64,000 nucleotides of DNA. It comes from Lotus japonicus (lineage: Eukaryota; Streptophyta; Magnoliopsida; Fabales; Fabaceae). The first letter of the stretch is position 1; each line of letters starts with the position of its first letter. A model generated the notes under the pieces. That model was given only the letters and a program-made list of their open reading frames with translations, searched no databases and was not told the origin of the DNA. The translations under genes were made by a program, and so were the position numbers. Where the stretch lies: the NCBI RefSeq assembly GCF_012489685.1, contig NC_080043.1, positions 47,011,127-47,075,126 of the forward strand, read 5' to 3'. Below are positions 23,477-34,792 of this stretch, in pieces.

Positions 23477-23548
23477 ATTGGTATCAGAGCGCAAGTTCTG
23501 ATTACCACACCTAACAGTGTTCAGTGATCCGGGCCGGTGTGAAAAACA
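23477..23548 (+). promoter_or_regulatory. CopA-2 primer binding site and leader
   Basis: tggtatcagagc at 23479-23490 matches the initiator Met-tRNA 3' end, two bases after the LTR. The leader is short, and the Gag ATG at 23549 has a strong plant context (aacaatggct). Confidence 0.95.
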
Positions 23549-26500
23549 ATGGCTGCTACCACCAGTGAAACTCAAAGAGATGGTTACAATGCAAAGCCTC
23601 CTATGTTCGATGGTCAAAGGTTCGAATATTGGAAAGATAGACTGGAAAGTTTCTTTCTGGGTTTCGATGCAGATCTCTGGGATATTATTGTGGATGGCTA
23701 CGAGCGTCCAGTTGATGCAGATGGCAAGAAGATCCCAAGGTCAGAGATGACTGCAGATCAAAAGAAGCTGTACTCACAACATCACAAAGCAAGAGCAATT
23801 CTTCTAAGTGCTATTTCCTATGAAGAGTACCAGAAGATTACAGATCGTGAGTTTGCTAAAGGCATTTTTGAATCTCTGAAGATGTCTCATGAAGGAAACA
23901 AGAAAGTCAAAGAATCAAAGGCATTGTCTTTGATCCAAAAGTATGAATCCTTCATCATGGAGCCAAATGAGTCCATTGAAGAAATGTTCTCCAGATTTCA
24001 GTTGCTTGTAGCTGGCATACGACCTCTCAACAAGAGCTACACAACAAAAGATCATGTCATAAGGGTCATCAGGTGTCTTCCTGAAAGTTGGATGCCTTTG
24101 GTGACTTCAATCGAGCTCACGAGAGACGTTGAGAATATGAGTTTAGAAGAACTCATCAGCATTTTGAAATGCCATGAGCTGAAGCGTTCAGAGATGCAAG
24201 ATCTGAGGAAAAAGTCCATAGCCTTGAAATCCAAATCTGAAAAGGCTAAGGTTGAGAAGTCAAAAGCTCTTCAAGCTGAAGAAGAGGAATCTGAAGAAGC
24301 ATCAGAAGATTCTGATGAAGATGAGCTGACTCTGATCTCCAAGAGACTCAACCGCATCTGGAAGCACAGGCAGAGCAAGTTCAAAGGCTCTGGAAAGGCA
24401 AGAGGAAAGTCTGAATCCTCAGGTCAGAAGAAGTCATCAATCAAGGAAGTCACTTGCTTTGAGTGCAAAGAATCAGGGCACTACAAAAGTGACTGTCCAA
24501 AATTGAAGAAGGACAAGAAGCCAAAGAAGCACTTCAAGACCAAGAAGAGTCTGATGGTGACATTTGATGAATCAGAGTCAGAGGATGTTGACTCTGATGG
24601 TGAAGTCCAAGGACTCATGGCCATTGTCAAAGACAAAGGAGCAGAGTCAAAGGAAGCTGTTGACTCTGACTCAGAATCAGAAGGAGATCCTAACTCAGAC
24701 GATGAAAATGAGATATCCTTGATAGCTCCACTGAAACACCAATCATGGTATCTGGACAGTGGATGCTCGCGTCACATGACGGGAGAAAAGCGTATGTTCC
24801 GAGAGCTGAAACTTAAGCCTGGAGGCGAAGTTGGCTTCAGAGGAAATGAAAAGGGTAAAATTATTGGTAATGGTACTATTTGTGTAGATAGTAGTCCATG
24901 CATTGATAATGTGTTATTGGTAGACGGCTTAACACATAACTTATTGTCTATAAGTCAATTAGCTGACAAGGGTTATGATGTTATATTCAATCAAAAGTCC
25001 TGCCGGGCTGTAAGTCAGATCGATGGCTCTGTTCTGTTTAACAGCAAGAGGAAGAACAACATTTATAAGATCAGATTATCTGAGTTGGAGGCTCAGAATG
25101 TGAAGTGCCTTCTGTCTGTTAATGAAGAGCAGTGGGTATGGCATAGACGGTTAGGGCATGCCAGTATGAGAAAGATTTCTCAGCTGAGCAAGCTAAACCT
25201 TGTCAGGGGCTTACCCAATCCGAAGTTCGCTTCAGACGCTCTTTGTGAAGCATGTCAGAAAGGCAAATTCACAAAAGTCCCTTTCAAGGCAAAGAATGTT
25301 GTCTCAACCTCAAGGCCGTTAGAACTTCTGCATATCGACCTGTTTGGACCAGTGAAAACTGAGTCTATAGGTGGCAAGAGATATGGGATGGTTATCGTTG
25401 ATGACTATAGCCGCTGGACATGGGTAAAGTTTCTAACCCGCAAGGATGAGTCTCATGCTGTGTTCTCTACCTTTATTGCTCAAGTGCAAAACGAGAAGGC
25501 TTGTAGGATTGTGCGTGTCAGAAGTGACCATGGTGGAGAGTTTGAGAATGACAAGTTTGAGAGTCTGTTTGATTCCTATGGAATAGCACATGATTTCTAT
25601 TGTCCCAGAACTCCTCAAAAAAATGGTGTTGTTGAGAGGAAGAACAGAACTCTTCAGGAGATGGCTAGAACCATGCTCCAAGAAACTGGCATGGCTAAGC
25701 ACTTTTGGGCAGAGGCAGTAAATACAGCATGTTACATTCAGAACAGAATCTCTGTGAGACCAATTCTGAATAAGACTCCCTATGAATTGTGGAAGAACAT
25801 AAAACCCAACATTTCTTATTTTCATCCTTTTGGCTGTGTTTGTTATGTTCTCAATACTAAGGATAGAGTGCATAAATTTGATGCTAAGTCTTCTAAGTGT
25901 CTATTACTTGGTTACTCTGATAGATCTAAAGGTTTTAGATTTTATAATACTGATGCTAAGACTATTGAAGAATCTATTCATGTTAGATTTGATGATAAGC
26001 TTGACTCTGACCAGTCAAAGCTAGTTGAAAAGTTTGCAGATTTAAGCATTAATGTTTCTGACAAAGGCAAAGCTCCAGAGGAAGTTGAGCCAGAGGAAGA
26101 TGAACCAGAGGAAGAAGCTGGTCCCTCTAACTCACAAACTCTGAAGAAGAGCAGAATCACTGCAGCTCACCCTAAGGAATTGATTCTGGGCAACAAAGAC
26201 GAACCAGTCAGAACCAGATCTGCCTTCAGACCCTCTGAAGAGACCTTGCTGAGTCTGAAAGGATTGGTGTCCTTAATTGAACCCAAGTCCATAGATGAAG
26301 CTCTTCAGGACAAGGAGTGGATTCTGGCTATGGAAGAAGAATTGAATCAATTTTCCAAGAACGATGTTTGGAGCTTAGTGAAGAAACCTGAGAATGTTCA
26401 TGTTATTGGAACGAAATGGGTATTCAGAAACAAGCTGAATGAGAAAGGTGATGTAGTCAGAAACAAGGCAAGGCTAGTTGCTCAAGGCTACAGCCAGCAG

Positions 26501-27808
26501 GAAGGAATAGACTACACTGAAACATTTGCTCCAGTAGCAAGACTGGAGGCAATCAGACTATTGATCCCTTTTTCAGTAAATCACAACATAGTTCTACATC
26601 AGATGGACGTAAAGAGTGCCTTCCTAAATGGTTATATTTCAGAGGAAGTCTATGTTCATCAACCCCCAGGTTTTGAAGATGAGAAGAAACCAGACCATGT
26701 GTTCAAATTGAAGAAATCACTCTACGGTCTGAAGCAAGCTCCCAGAGCATGGTATGAGAGACTCAGCTCATTCCTTCTGGAGAATGAGTTTGTAAGGGGT
26801 AAAGTAGATACAACTCTTTTTTGCAAGACTTATAAAGATGATATCTTAATTGTGCAAATTTATGTTGATGATATTATATTTGGTTCTGCTAATCAATCTC
26901 TATGCAAAGAATTTTCTGAGATGATGCAGGCTGAATTTGAGATGAGTATGATGGGAGAATTAAAGTACTTTCTGGGAATACAAGTTGATCAAACACCAGA
27001 AGGAACATATATCCATCAGAGCAAGTACACTAAAGAACTTCTGAAGAAGTTCAATATGCTGGAATCTACAGTGGCCAAGACTCCAATGCATCCTACATGC
27101 ATTCTGGAGAAAGAAGATAAAAGTGGTAAAGTATGTCAGAAGCTCTATCGTGGCATGATAGGTTCACTTCTATACTTAACTGCATCTAGGCCAGACATAT
27201 TATTTAGTGTTCATTTATGTGCTCGATTCCAATCAGATCCAAGGGAAACCCACTTAACTGCTGTTAAGAGGATCCTAAGGTATTTGAAAGGCACCACTAA
27301 CCTTGGCTTGATGTATAAGAAAACATCAGAGTATAAGCTTTCAGGTTATTGTGATGCTGATTATGCTGGAGATAGAACAGAGAGAAAAAGTACTTCCGGA
27401 AATTGTCAATTTCTGGGAAGCAATCTAGTCTCATGGGCAAGCAAGAGGCAATCAACCATTGCACTATCAACTGCAGAGGCAGAATATATCTTAGCAGCAA
27501 TATGCAGCACTCAGATGCTCTGGATGAAACATCAGCTGGAGGATTATCAGATCCTTGAGAGCAATATCCCAATCTATTGTGATAACACTGCTGCAATCTC
27601 ATTGAGTAAGAATCCTATCTTACATTCAAGGGCAAAGCACATTGAGGTAAAGTATCACTTTATTAGAGATTATGTACAGAAGGGCGTACTTCTTCTGAAG
27701 TTTGTTGATACTGACCATCAATGGGCAGATATCTTTACAAAGCCCTTAGCAGAGGATAGATTTAATTTTATTCTGAAAAATCTAAACATGGACTTTTGTC
27801 CAGAGTGA
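23549..27808 (+). CDS. gag-pol: CopA-2 Gag-Pol fusion polyprotein, intact ORF (1419 aa)
   Basis: Gag about residues 1-388 with zinc knuckle [14 protein letters not shown] (303-316) and an acidic tail. The sequence passes at residue 388 straight into protease ([12 protein letters not shown], 401-412) because the gag intron-like segment is absent. Integrase has a zinc module (WHRRLGH, about 531; CEACQKG, about 566) and core D, D, E at about 597, 660 and 696. RT about 930-1150 has the catalytic IYVDDIIFG (about 1104-1112); RNase H about 1265-1400 has [10 protein letters not shown] and STAEAEY. Two unusual residues against its sisters: integrase [11 protein letters not shown], where the others have TPQQN, and RNase H AEYILAA, where the others have AEYISAA. 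The first affects a conserved part of the DDE region, so activity is uncertain even though the ORF is open. Confidence 0.95.
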   Translation: MAATTSETQRDGYNAKPPMFDGQRFEYWKDRLESFFLGFDADLWDIIVDGYERPVDADGKKIPRSEMTADQKKLYSQHHKARAILLSAISYEEYQKITDREFAKGIFESLKMSHEGNKKVKESKALSLIQKYESFIMEPNESIEEMFSRFQLLVAGIRPLNKSYTTKDHVIRVIRCLPESWMPLVTSIELTRDVENMSLEELISILKCHELKRSEMQDLRKKSIALKSKSEKAKVEKSKALQAEEEESEEASEDSDEDELTLISKRLNRIWKHRQSKFKGSGKARGKSESSGQKKSSIKEVTCFECKESGHYKSDCPKLKKDKKPKKHFKTKKSLMVTFDESESEDVDSDGEVQGLMAIVKDKGAESKEAVDSDSESEGDPNSDDENEISLIAPLKHQSWYLDSGCSRHMTGEKRMFRELKLKPGGEVGFRGNEKGKIIGNGTICVDSSPCIDNVLLVDGLTHNLLSISQLADKGYDVIFNQKSCRAVSQIDGSVLFNSKRKNNIYKIRLSELEAQNVKCLLSVNEEQWVWHRRLGHASMRKISQLSKLNLVRGLPNPKFASDALCEACQKGKFTKVPFKAKNVVSTSRPLELLHIDLFGPVKTESIGGKRYGMVIVDDYSRWTWVKFLTRKDESHAVFSTFIAQVQNEKACRIVRVRSDHGGEFENDKFESLFDSYGIAHDFYCPRTPQKNGVVERKNRTLQEMARTMLQETGMAKHFWAEAVNTACYIQNRISVRPILNKTPYELWKNIKPNISYFHPFGCVCYVLNTKDRVHKFDAKSSKCLLLGYSDRSKGFRFYNTDAKTIEESIHVRFDDKLDSDQSKLVEKFADLSINVSDKGKAPEEVEPEEDEPEEEAGPSNSQTLKKSRITAAHPKELILGNKDEPVRTRSAFRPSEETLLSLKGLVSLIEPKSIDEALQDKEWILAMEEELNQFSKNDVWSLVKKPENVHVIGTKWVFRNKLNEKGDVVRNKARLVAQGYSQQEGIDYTETFAPVARLEAIRLLIPFSVNHNIVLHQMDVKSAFLNGYISEEVYVHQPPGFEDEKKPDHVFKLKKSLYGLKQAPRAWYERLSSFLLENEFVRGKVDTTLFCKTYKDDILIVQIYVDDIIFGSANQSLCKEFSEMMQAEFEMSMMGELKYFLGIQVDQTPEGTYIHQSKYTKELLKKFNMLESTVAKTPMHPTCILEKEDKSGKVCQKLYRGMIGSLLYLTASRPDILFSVHLCARFQSDPRETHLTAVKRILRYLKGTTNLGLMYKKTSEYKLSGYCDADYAGDRTERKSTSGNCQFLGSNLVSWASKRQSTIALSTAEAEYILAAICSTQMLWMKHQLEDYQILESNIPIYCDNTAAISLSKNPILHSRAKHIEVKYHFIRDYVQKGVLLLKFVDTDHQWADIFTKPLAEDRFNFILKNLNMDFCPE

Positions 27809-28219
27809 AGATGGATCAGAACCTCTGACTATGATACTTCTTGATCAGAAGATGTCTAGTCCAGAAGGTAACTCAATCAGAGTGTGTGTACCCACTGGTA
27901 CTGACTCTAACGCTGAGACAACAACATGTGTGTCAGAATTTCTGATGCATAGTTCCTTGTGCCCGTGTGACAGTCTGTTATGATTGCGTGTAGATATGCT
28001 TATCTCCTGTGTGTGATTTGTGTATTTTACTGTTACTATCTATCTTTAATTTTCAACCGTTGATCTTAAAGTGCTTTTGAATCAACAACGGTTATTTGAT
28101 AAAACCCATTATACACACACGTTCTCTTCACTTCCGGTTTTCACTCTCGCTCTCTCTGCTTTTCAAAACCGCCTTTTCTCGATTTCTCTCTCGATCTCTC
28201 TTCATCTTTCAACTTTCAT
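27809..28219 (+). promoter_or_regulatory. pol-env spacer of CopA-2
   Basis: Same layout as 4717-5159: inverted aaccgtt/aacggtt cores at 28054-28094, then a CT-rich leader. The leader ends in a deletion joining tcttccacct to the middle of the envelope-like domain, with shared acct/tcaaacc at the joint, which suggests microhomology-mediated loss. Confidence 0.5.
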
Positions 28220-30567
28220 CTTCCACCTTCAAACCGGGCAAGACGAGTTACAAGGTGATGGACCTTCACCCCAAACTCAGGATCTGGCACAAGATCCTAC
28301 TCAACTGCATAAACCAGAGACCGAAGGGCAGTTCTCCAGACTACATCAACTTCAACCAGAAGGTGATGTTGTTCTTCATCCAAGATCAGGAGAAGATCTG
28401 CCTTCCCTTCTTCCTGTTCTCCTACTTGAAGGAATGCATCCGGAAGTCTAGCACCACCGCCTCCATCAAGTCTGCGATCAAATATATCCCTTTTGGGAGG
28501 CTGCTCTCAGACTTTCTCATTGAAAGCAACCTGGTGCAAGATCTGGTTAATGCTGGATGTACAGAAGATTTGAGCACAATTGTCAGTGATGTCTTCACTG
28601 CAAACTCTCTGAAGAAGATGGGTTTGGTCCAGAAGAAGATTGCTCCTGCTCGTGAAGACACATCCTCTGAGATCAGAAGCAGACGGATGCCTCTGAATGA
28701 CTACCCACTGTGGACTCAGGCAGACAATCCTGAAGCCATCCGGTGTTATGTCGAAGACCTAAGGGCTCAAGGCTTTGAAATTGATCTTGATGATTTCTTC
28801 AGCAGACTGCCGCCAGCTCCAGAGTTTCCTTCTCCTCCCAAGAAGAAAGCTCAGAGGAAGATGGTTCTGGAAGAATCCTCTGAAGAATCTGATGTCCCTC
28901 TGGTCAAGAAGACGAAGAGAAAGCCTGATGATGGTGATGATAGTGATAGTGAGGATGGTCCTCCTAAGAAGAAGCAGAAGAAGGTCAGAATCGTGGTGAA
29001 GCCTACTCGGGTGGAACCAGCTGCTGAAGTAGTCAGAAGGACTGAACCTCCTGCCAGAGTGACTAGATCATCAGCACATTCAAGTAAGCCTGCACTTGCT
29101 TCTGATGATGATTTGAATTTATTTGATGCACTCCCTATTTCTGCTATGCTCAAACACTCCTCAAATCCCCTCACTCCTATTCCTGAATCCCAGCCAGCCG
29201 CACAAACCACCACTCCACCACATTCCCCAAGATCTTCCTTCTTTCAACCTTCCCCTACTGAAGCACCCCTCTGGAATTTGCTTCAGAACCAACCCTCTAG
29301 GTCAGAAGATCCAACCTCTCTCATTACCATTCCATACGACCCATTATCTTCTGAACCCATCATCCATGACCAACCCGAGCCAAACCAAACAGAACCACAA
29401 CCCAGAACGTCTGATCACTCTGTTCCCAGAGCATCAGAACGTCCTGCTGTCAGAACCACGGATACAGACTCTTCAACAGCCTTTACACCTGTATCCTTTC
29501 CAATCAATGTTGCTGACTCTTCTCCCTCCAATAACTCTGAATCCAATAGAAAATTCATGGAGGTTAGAAAAGAAAAGGTGTCTACCTTAGAGGAATATTA
29601 CCTTACTTGTCCAAGCCCTAGGAAATATCCTGGCCCTAGACCTGAACGTCTAGTTGACCCAGATGAACCTCTCTTGGCCAATCCCTTACAAGAGGCAGAC
29701 CCTTTGGCTCAACCAGCTCACCCTGTCCCTGACCAACAAGAGCCCATTCAACCAGACCCTGAACCCGAACAATCAGTGTCTAACCAATCCTCGGTTAGAT
29801 CACCTCACCCTCTGGTTGAAACTTCAGACCCTCACCGTGGAACCTCTGAACCCAATGCTCCCATGATTAACATTGGTTCTCCACAAGGTGCCTCTGAAGC
29901 TCATAGCAGCAATCACCCAGCCTCTCCGGAAACCAACCTCTCCATCATTCCCTATACTCACCTCCAACCCACATCTCTCTCTGAGTGCATCAATATTTTC
30001 TATCATGAAGCCTCCTTGAGGCTCCGCAATGTGCACGGTCAGACTGACCTCAGTGAGAATGCTGAAAGTGTGGCTGATGAGTGGAACAATCTGAGCACTT
30101 GGCTAGTGGCTCAAGTTCCAATTATGATGCAGCTCCTGCATGCAGAGGGAAGTCAGAGGATTGAGGCTGCCAAGCAAAGGTTTGCTAGAAGGGTGGCTCT
30201 TCATGAACTAGAACAGAGAAATAAGCTACTTGAAGCTATTGAAGAAGCCAAGAGAAAGAAAGAACAAGCAGAAGAAGCTGCACGTCTAGCAGCAGCTCAA
30301 GCTGAACAAGCCAGACTTGAGGCAGAGCGACTTGAAGCTGAGGCTGAAGCCCTTAGATGCCAAGCACTTGCACCAGTTGTGTTTACTCCTGCTGCTTCTG
30401 CTTCCAATCCAGATCCTCAAGCTGCTCAGAATGTTCCTTCCGGTTCTACTCAGCCAAGCTCATCCAGACTCGACATCATGGAACAGCGTCTTGACACTCA
30501 TGAATCCATGCTGATTGAGATGAAGCACATGATGATGGAACTTCTGCGACGCACTGACAAACCTTAG
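28220..30567 (+). pseudogene. Envelope-like ORF of CopA-2, N-terminus deleted
   Basis: About 175 N-terminal codons including the normal MVRQTRR start are gone. The remaining frame is open and extends upstream to a chance Met at 28096 in the former leader, giving an 823-codon ORF with an unrelated hydrophobic-rich head. From FKPGKTSYK on it matches CopA-1, with Lys at the codon that is TAG there. It keeps the Lys clusters (KKTKRK, PPKKKQKK), the Pro/Ser/Thr-rich region and the C-terminal coiled coil. It is likely inert unless the downstream VMDLHPKL region is started internally. Confidence 0.8.
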
Positions 30568-30782
30568 TTTTAGGATCTCTTCTTTTTCCTTCTTTTTCGT
30601 TAACTTTGTTTTATCTTCTTTTTAAACTCTGTTTCTTTTTATTTATTTATTCTTTTTTGTTCGTTTGTGATTATATATGCATATCTATATATATTTGTGT
30701 CACATATGTTTGCAAAAATCCTTTTATTCATAATATTTTTCTGTTACATCATACACTCGTTCTGTTTACATTTTTCCTAAGT
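30568..30782 (+). other. Non-coding stretch between envelope-like ORF and antisense ORF (CopA-2)
   Basis: T-rich with short AT repeats. It lies where the sense transcript and the antisense gene converge and could hold terminators for both; no defined signal is seen. Confidence 0.4.
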
Positions 30783-31096
30783 CTAGAATGGAGGATCTCT
30801 CCTCATTCTTCTGCACTCCTGGCGCTGCTCTGACCTATCCTTCTCCAGACGATCCAGTGCATGCTGGATGTTGCTGAGCCTGTTCTTCAGCTCATCCCTC
30901 TCCAGAATCTCTTCTGAAGTCTTGAGCTTATCTTCCAAACTCTCTTTCTCTTCCAGCAGCTTGAGTTCAAGCCGGCTGAGTTCTTGCACCTCCTCTACGA
31001 AGGCAAGAAATTCCTTCAGGTCTCTCTCCAACTCTGGACGCAGGTCCTCTTCCAGCAGTGTCCGTGTCAGCTCCGCGATGGTAGTTGCACCCTCTG
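30783..31096 (-). pseudogene. Antisense ORF of CopA-2, N-terminus and promoter deleted
   Basis: Minus-strand frame matching the C-terminal three quarters of the aORF (TRTLLEEDLRPELERDLKEF through RRMRRDPPF). The joint at about 31097 fuses it to ctctgatacc repeats of the 3' non-coding region, removing the first 25 or so codons and the TATA block. The loss is specific to this copy. The first remaining Met is at 31031. Confidence 0.75.
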
Positions 31097-31427
31097 AACT
31101 CTGATACCCAAGACTCTGATACCCAAGACTCTGATTACTTATGCGCTCTGATTATTCGTTTTTCATCTATGTCATAATTTTTTCACTCTGAACTCTTATA
31201 TCATTTAGCTCAGAATCTAGACTTTACTAACGTTTTCATCAAGTATTAGATTCAGGGGGAGCTAAGCTCAGAATCAAGCAGTGACTTGAATTCAGTATGA
31301 GCAAGATAAACTATTCACATCAGGATAAGTATTATTCTATATCTCTAAACTCTGAGTGAATTCAGTTTAATGTTTAAGAATTGTTCATCAAAAATCTTAG
31401 TTTTGTCATCATCAAAAAGGGGGAGAT
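31097..31427 (+). other. Shortened 3' non-coding region of CopA-2 with polypurine tract
   Basis: Contains the tract cagggggag near 31254 and the terminal polypurine tract aaaaagggggaga (about 31414-31426). The two outer tracts seen in CopA-1 were removed with the antisense promoter. Confidence 0.75.
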
Positions 31428-32637
31428 TGTAAGATCAAGTTTTGATCTAGTAGTACAACTCTATGTTTTGATGATTACAAGTTAACCTTTTGATATGAAC
31501 AATTGTGGTACTCTAACGTGTTTTTCTGAGTGTGCTATTTACAGGCTCTGACCTCAACTCAATCTCACACAAATCAGAAGCACTGTGTATAAAGAGTAAC
31601 CCAAGCAACGCTTTCGCATTCACCATGTTCAGTATGAACAGTGGAAAAGCTTCAGAAGTTCTGAAGTTATACAAACTCTGATGAGGACTCAGTCACTAAA
31701 AGCTCTGAAGATCCAGAAGTTCTGATAACCAAGAAACACTGAAGGTTCAGATGTTCTGATGGTGTAGAAGACTCTGAAGTTGCAGAAGCTGAATAGTGGA
31801 AACTCTGAAGTCCAGAAGCAAGAAACTCTGAAGGCCATGTTCTTCCGTCTGAGTTCAGAATCAGAAGATACAATGGTCAGAGGATCTGTGCTTTCCCTCT
31901 GACTCTGATCAACCGGCTTCACAAGTTCCAATATGAAGTATTCCTCTGATCAGAAGTCTCCTAGGTTAAAAGGTCAAGTCGCTATCCAAGTACAAAAGCA
32001 AGTGTACCTTCCTGACGACCTACCTAACGTTCTCAGCCACAGCAGAAGCTGGATTTTCCAGAACTGCCCTCCAACGGTAGCATTTCCCATGCAACGCTCA
32101 ACCCTAATCCTTGGAGTATATATAGTGGCTGAAGATTGAAAGAAGCGGCTAGAAGAAGAAGATATAATACACGCGCAAGACATATTCAAAATATTCTAAG
32201 CTTTCTTTCATCTGAAATTCATTGAGTTTACAATTAGCTTTTTAGAAGCAAATCTCTTGTAAACAATTCTTTGATAAACAGTTTATTTAGTTCCTTTAGG
32301 AGATCAAGGTTGATCAGATCCTAGAGAAGACTAAGAGAGTGAATCTTAGTGTGAGCTAAGTCAGTGTAATTGTTAGTCACTTGTAGGTTTCAAGTGCAGT
32401 TGTAACTCTTACCTGATTAGTGGATTGCCTTCGTTCTAAGAAGGAAGAAATCACCTTAACGGGTGGACTGGAGTAGCTTGAGTGATTTATCAAGTGAACC
32501 AGGATAAAATCCTTGTGTGCTTTTCTATCTCTTATCTTTAGCACTTAAGTTCTCGAAAGATTTGTCTAAATCTTTAAGGTGGAAGTTTTGTTCTGAAAAC
32601 GTTATTCAAACCCCCCCCCCCCTTTCTACCGTTTTTT
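31428..32637 (+). repeat. 3' LTR of CopA-2, missing its last ~12 bp
   Basis: Matches 22262-23476 up to ctaccgtttttt, then switches to inverted GypT LTR sequence; the normal cataccttca end is absent. The joint lies in a shared T-run. The LTR therefore did not end here by normal integration. Confidence 0.93.
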
Positions 32638-33379
32638 GAGAAAAAACACCCATTTCCCCTCCCCAAACCCGCGAGCATCAGGAGAGAGAGAGAGAGATCC
32701 GGATCTTCGTCGTTTCTTGCCCGTTTGCTTCACCGATCGTCACTAATCGAAGACATCGAGGTAGGTAATCTATACTCTCCTTCGAATCGTCGTTTCTGTC
32801 CACTTCTCCTGCGACTTTCTGAGTTCAAAATTTTGAGGTTTTTGAAAAACTGTTCAAATCAGCTAATTTCAGCGTCTAAACTTCTTCCCTGCATGCTCCT
32901 GAGCGTGTTCTGCGGATTAGATTTTGTCAAATGTCGACGAAATGCCGCCGGGATCAATTTCTACCCTAAACAAATCCTACTAGCACTAAGCCAAGTCGAT
33001 AGATTAGAGCTTAAAGGTTGCGACTTTGCCGAAAAATGGGTATTTAGGGTAGAAATTGATCCCGGCGGCATTTCGTCGACATTTGACAAAATCTAATCCG
33101 CAGAACACGCTCAGGAGCATGCAGGGAAGAAGTTTAGACGCTGAAATCAGCTGATTTGAACAGTTTTTCAAAAACCTCAAAATTTTGAACTCAGAAAGTC
33201 GCAGGAGAAGTGGACAGAAACGACGATTCGAAGGAGAGTATAGATTACCTACCTCGAGGTCTTCGATTAGTGACGATCGGTGAAGCAAACGGGCAAGAAA
33301 CGACAAAGATCCGGATCTCTCTCTCTCTCTTGATGCTCGCGGGTTTGGGGAGGGGAAATGGGTGTTTTTTCTCAAAAAA
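32632..33379. repeat. Inverted repeat: GypT LTR arms ~339 bp, spacer ~72 bp
   Basis: The left arm 32632-32970 is the reverse complement of 33043-33379, with only a few mismatches. The spacer 32971-33042 is GypT LTR in normal orientation. The DNA right of the spacer also repeats 22069-22261 (about 193 bp), so CopA-2 plus the inverted arm is flanked by a short direct duplication. This may be a template-switch rearrangement or an assembly or read fold-back artefact. Confidence 0.88.
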
Positions 33380-34078
33380 ATCTAATTTTCTAGCTATTTA
33401 TAGGTTTTGGAAAAAAACGGAAAAATGATTTTTTTTCGATTCCGATTTTTCCTGCGCGTTCCTCTGCGCATTCTAAGATAGGTTCTGGCGACAGAATTCC
33501 AGAACTCAAAATAGGATTCTTGGAATTAAACCAGAAGATCCAAGATCGGCATAAGTCGGTGTAAGTCGGTTTATCCCGAAAAACTACTTTTTGCAGTGAT
33601 CGTCGGATGAGAAAACTTCCTTCTGAAGAAAGATTAGAATTGACGAGAGAAATAGGAGATCGCGGGTGGAATCTTCTTTTGCAGCTCCGAATAGAAAAAA
33701 CCTTCATCGTCTGTCGATCTTAGGTTTCTCGAACTATCAGGGATTCCGTTTCGGCAAACTTCCGAGAATTGGAATTTGACGTTCATACTTTCCAGGATTT
33801 CGCATCGAAATGATTGTTTAAGGACGGAAAAGAGAAGTTCTAACATTTCTCTGAGGATTTTTGGAATTAGTTTCCATCGTGTCCTAAAGCGTAAATTAAC
33901 TATTCACTAATACCTTTGACCAAGGATTATGCGTATGTTAGTCGTGCTATAACTCTTATCGGTTTTTCGATAAATTCTTGGACTTTTCCTGAACCTTTTT
34001 CCTTCACAAATTTATCTTAATCTAATAAACTCTTTTATTTTATTCACTTATCCAAAGCGTTAAAACTTGGGCCTTACA
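32971..34078 (-). repeat. 5' LTR of GypT, element-5' portion
   Basis: Continues the LTR broken at 22261 (unique continuation from 33164) to its terminal tgtaaggcccaag, minus strand, at 34078. Bases 32971-33163 duplicate 22069-22261. No coding signal. Confidence 0.9.
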
Positions 34079-34792
34079 TTTTTCCTCTCAACAACACCAT
34101 TCTATTGAGGAGTTCTAGGACAAGAGAAATCATGTGATATCCCGTAGGTATCAAACAGACTCTCAAACTTGTCATTTTCAAACTCTCCACCATGATCACT
34201 TATGACCGCACAATCCTGCAACCCTTCTCGTTTTGTACTTGGGCAATGAAGGTAGAGAACACAGAATGAGACTCATCCTTGCGGCTTAAGAATTTTACCC
34301 ATGTCAAGTCGTCAACAATGACCATCGCATATATCTCTTGCCACCTATAGACTCAGTTTTCACTGGTCCAAATAGGTCGATATGCAGAAGTTCCAACGGT
34401 CTTGAGGTGGAAACAACATTCTTTGCCTTGAAAGGGACTTTTGTAAATTTGCCTTTCTGACTTGCTTCACAAAGAGCGTCTGAAGAGAACTTCAGAGCGG
34501 GTAAGCCCCTGACAAGGTCAAGCTTACTCAGCTGAGAAATCTTTCTCATACTGGCATGCCCTAAGCGTCTATGCCATACCCATTGCTCTTCATTAACAGA
34601 AAGAATGCACTTTACTTTCTGAAATTCCAACTCAGATAATCTGATCTTATAGGTGTTGTTCTGCCTCTTGCTGTTAAACATATTAGAGCCGTCGATCTGA
34701 CTTACAGCCCTGCAAGACTTTTGATTGAAAATAACATCATAGCCCTTGTCAGCTAATTGACTTATTGACAATAAGTTATATGTTAAACCATT
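34079..34792 (-). pseudogene. Copia pol fragment (protease end and integrase N-part)
   Basis: The minus-strand frame 34771-34304 shows [27 protein letters not shown] and [16 protein letters not shown]; homology runs on, frameshifted, to 34081. It belongs to the same copia group but is more diverged (for example CEASQKG where the zinc Cys of CEACQKG is lost). It was hit on the left by GypT and on the right by CopB, so it is among the oldest layers. Confidence 0.85.

Larger units (their letters stand above)
22262..32637 (+). mobile_element. CopA-2: Ty1/copia (Maximus/SIRE type) element inside the GypT LTR
   Basis: Has a 5' LTR, PBS, intact Gag-Pol ORF, shortened envelope-like ORF, truncated antisense ORF, polypurine tract and a 3' LTR missing its last dozen bases. 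It differs from CopA-1 and CopA-3 by (a) exact loss of the 643-nt GT-AG segment in gag, (b) loss of about 0.5 kb covering the envelope-like start, and (c) loss of about 0.56 kb covering the antisense ORF start and promoter. No target duplication can be seen because the right flank is rearranged. Confidence 0.93.
10885..34078 (-). mobile_element. GypT: autonomous Ty3/gypsy chromovirus (Tekay/Del-like), split by CopA-2
   Basis: Minus-strand element. The 3' LTR is 10885-14531 (end lost in the gap), the coding interior 14532-19199, and the 5' LTR 19200-22261 plus 33164-34078. By alignment the LTR is about 3977 bp. The polyprotein is intact, and the two LTRs differ at only about a dozen sites that I noticed, so the insertion is young and possibly active before CopA-2 hit it. 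The left target duplication is in the gap. The right flank (34079 on) is a copia integrase fragment. Confidence 0.92.

Noticed and set aside
23479..23490. tRNA gene hints at tggtatcagagc sites
   Set aside because: Only 12 bases complementary to the initiator Met-tRNA 3' end are present; they are primer binding sites.
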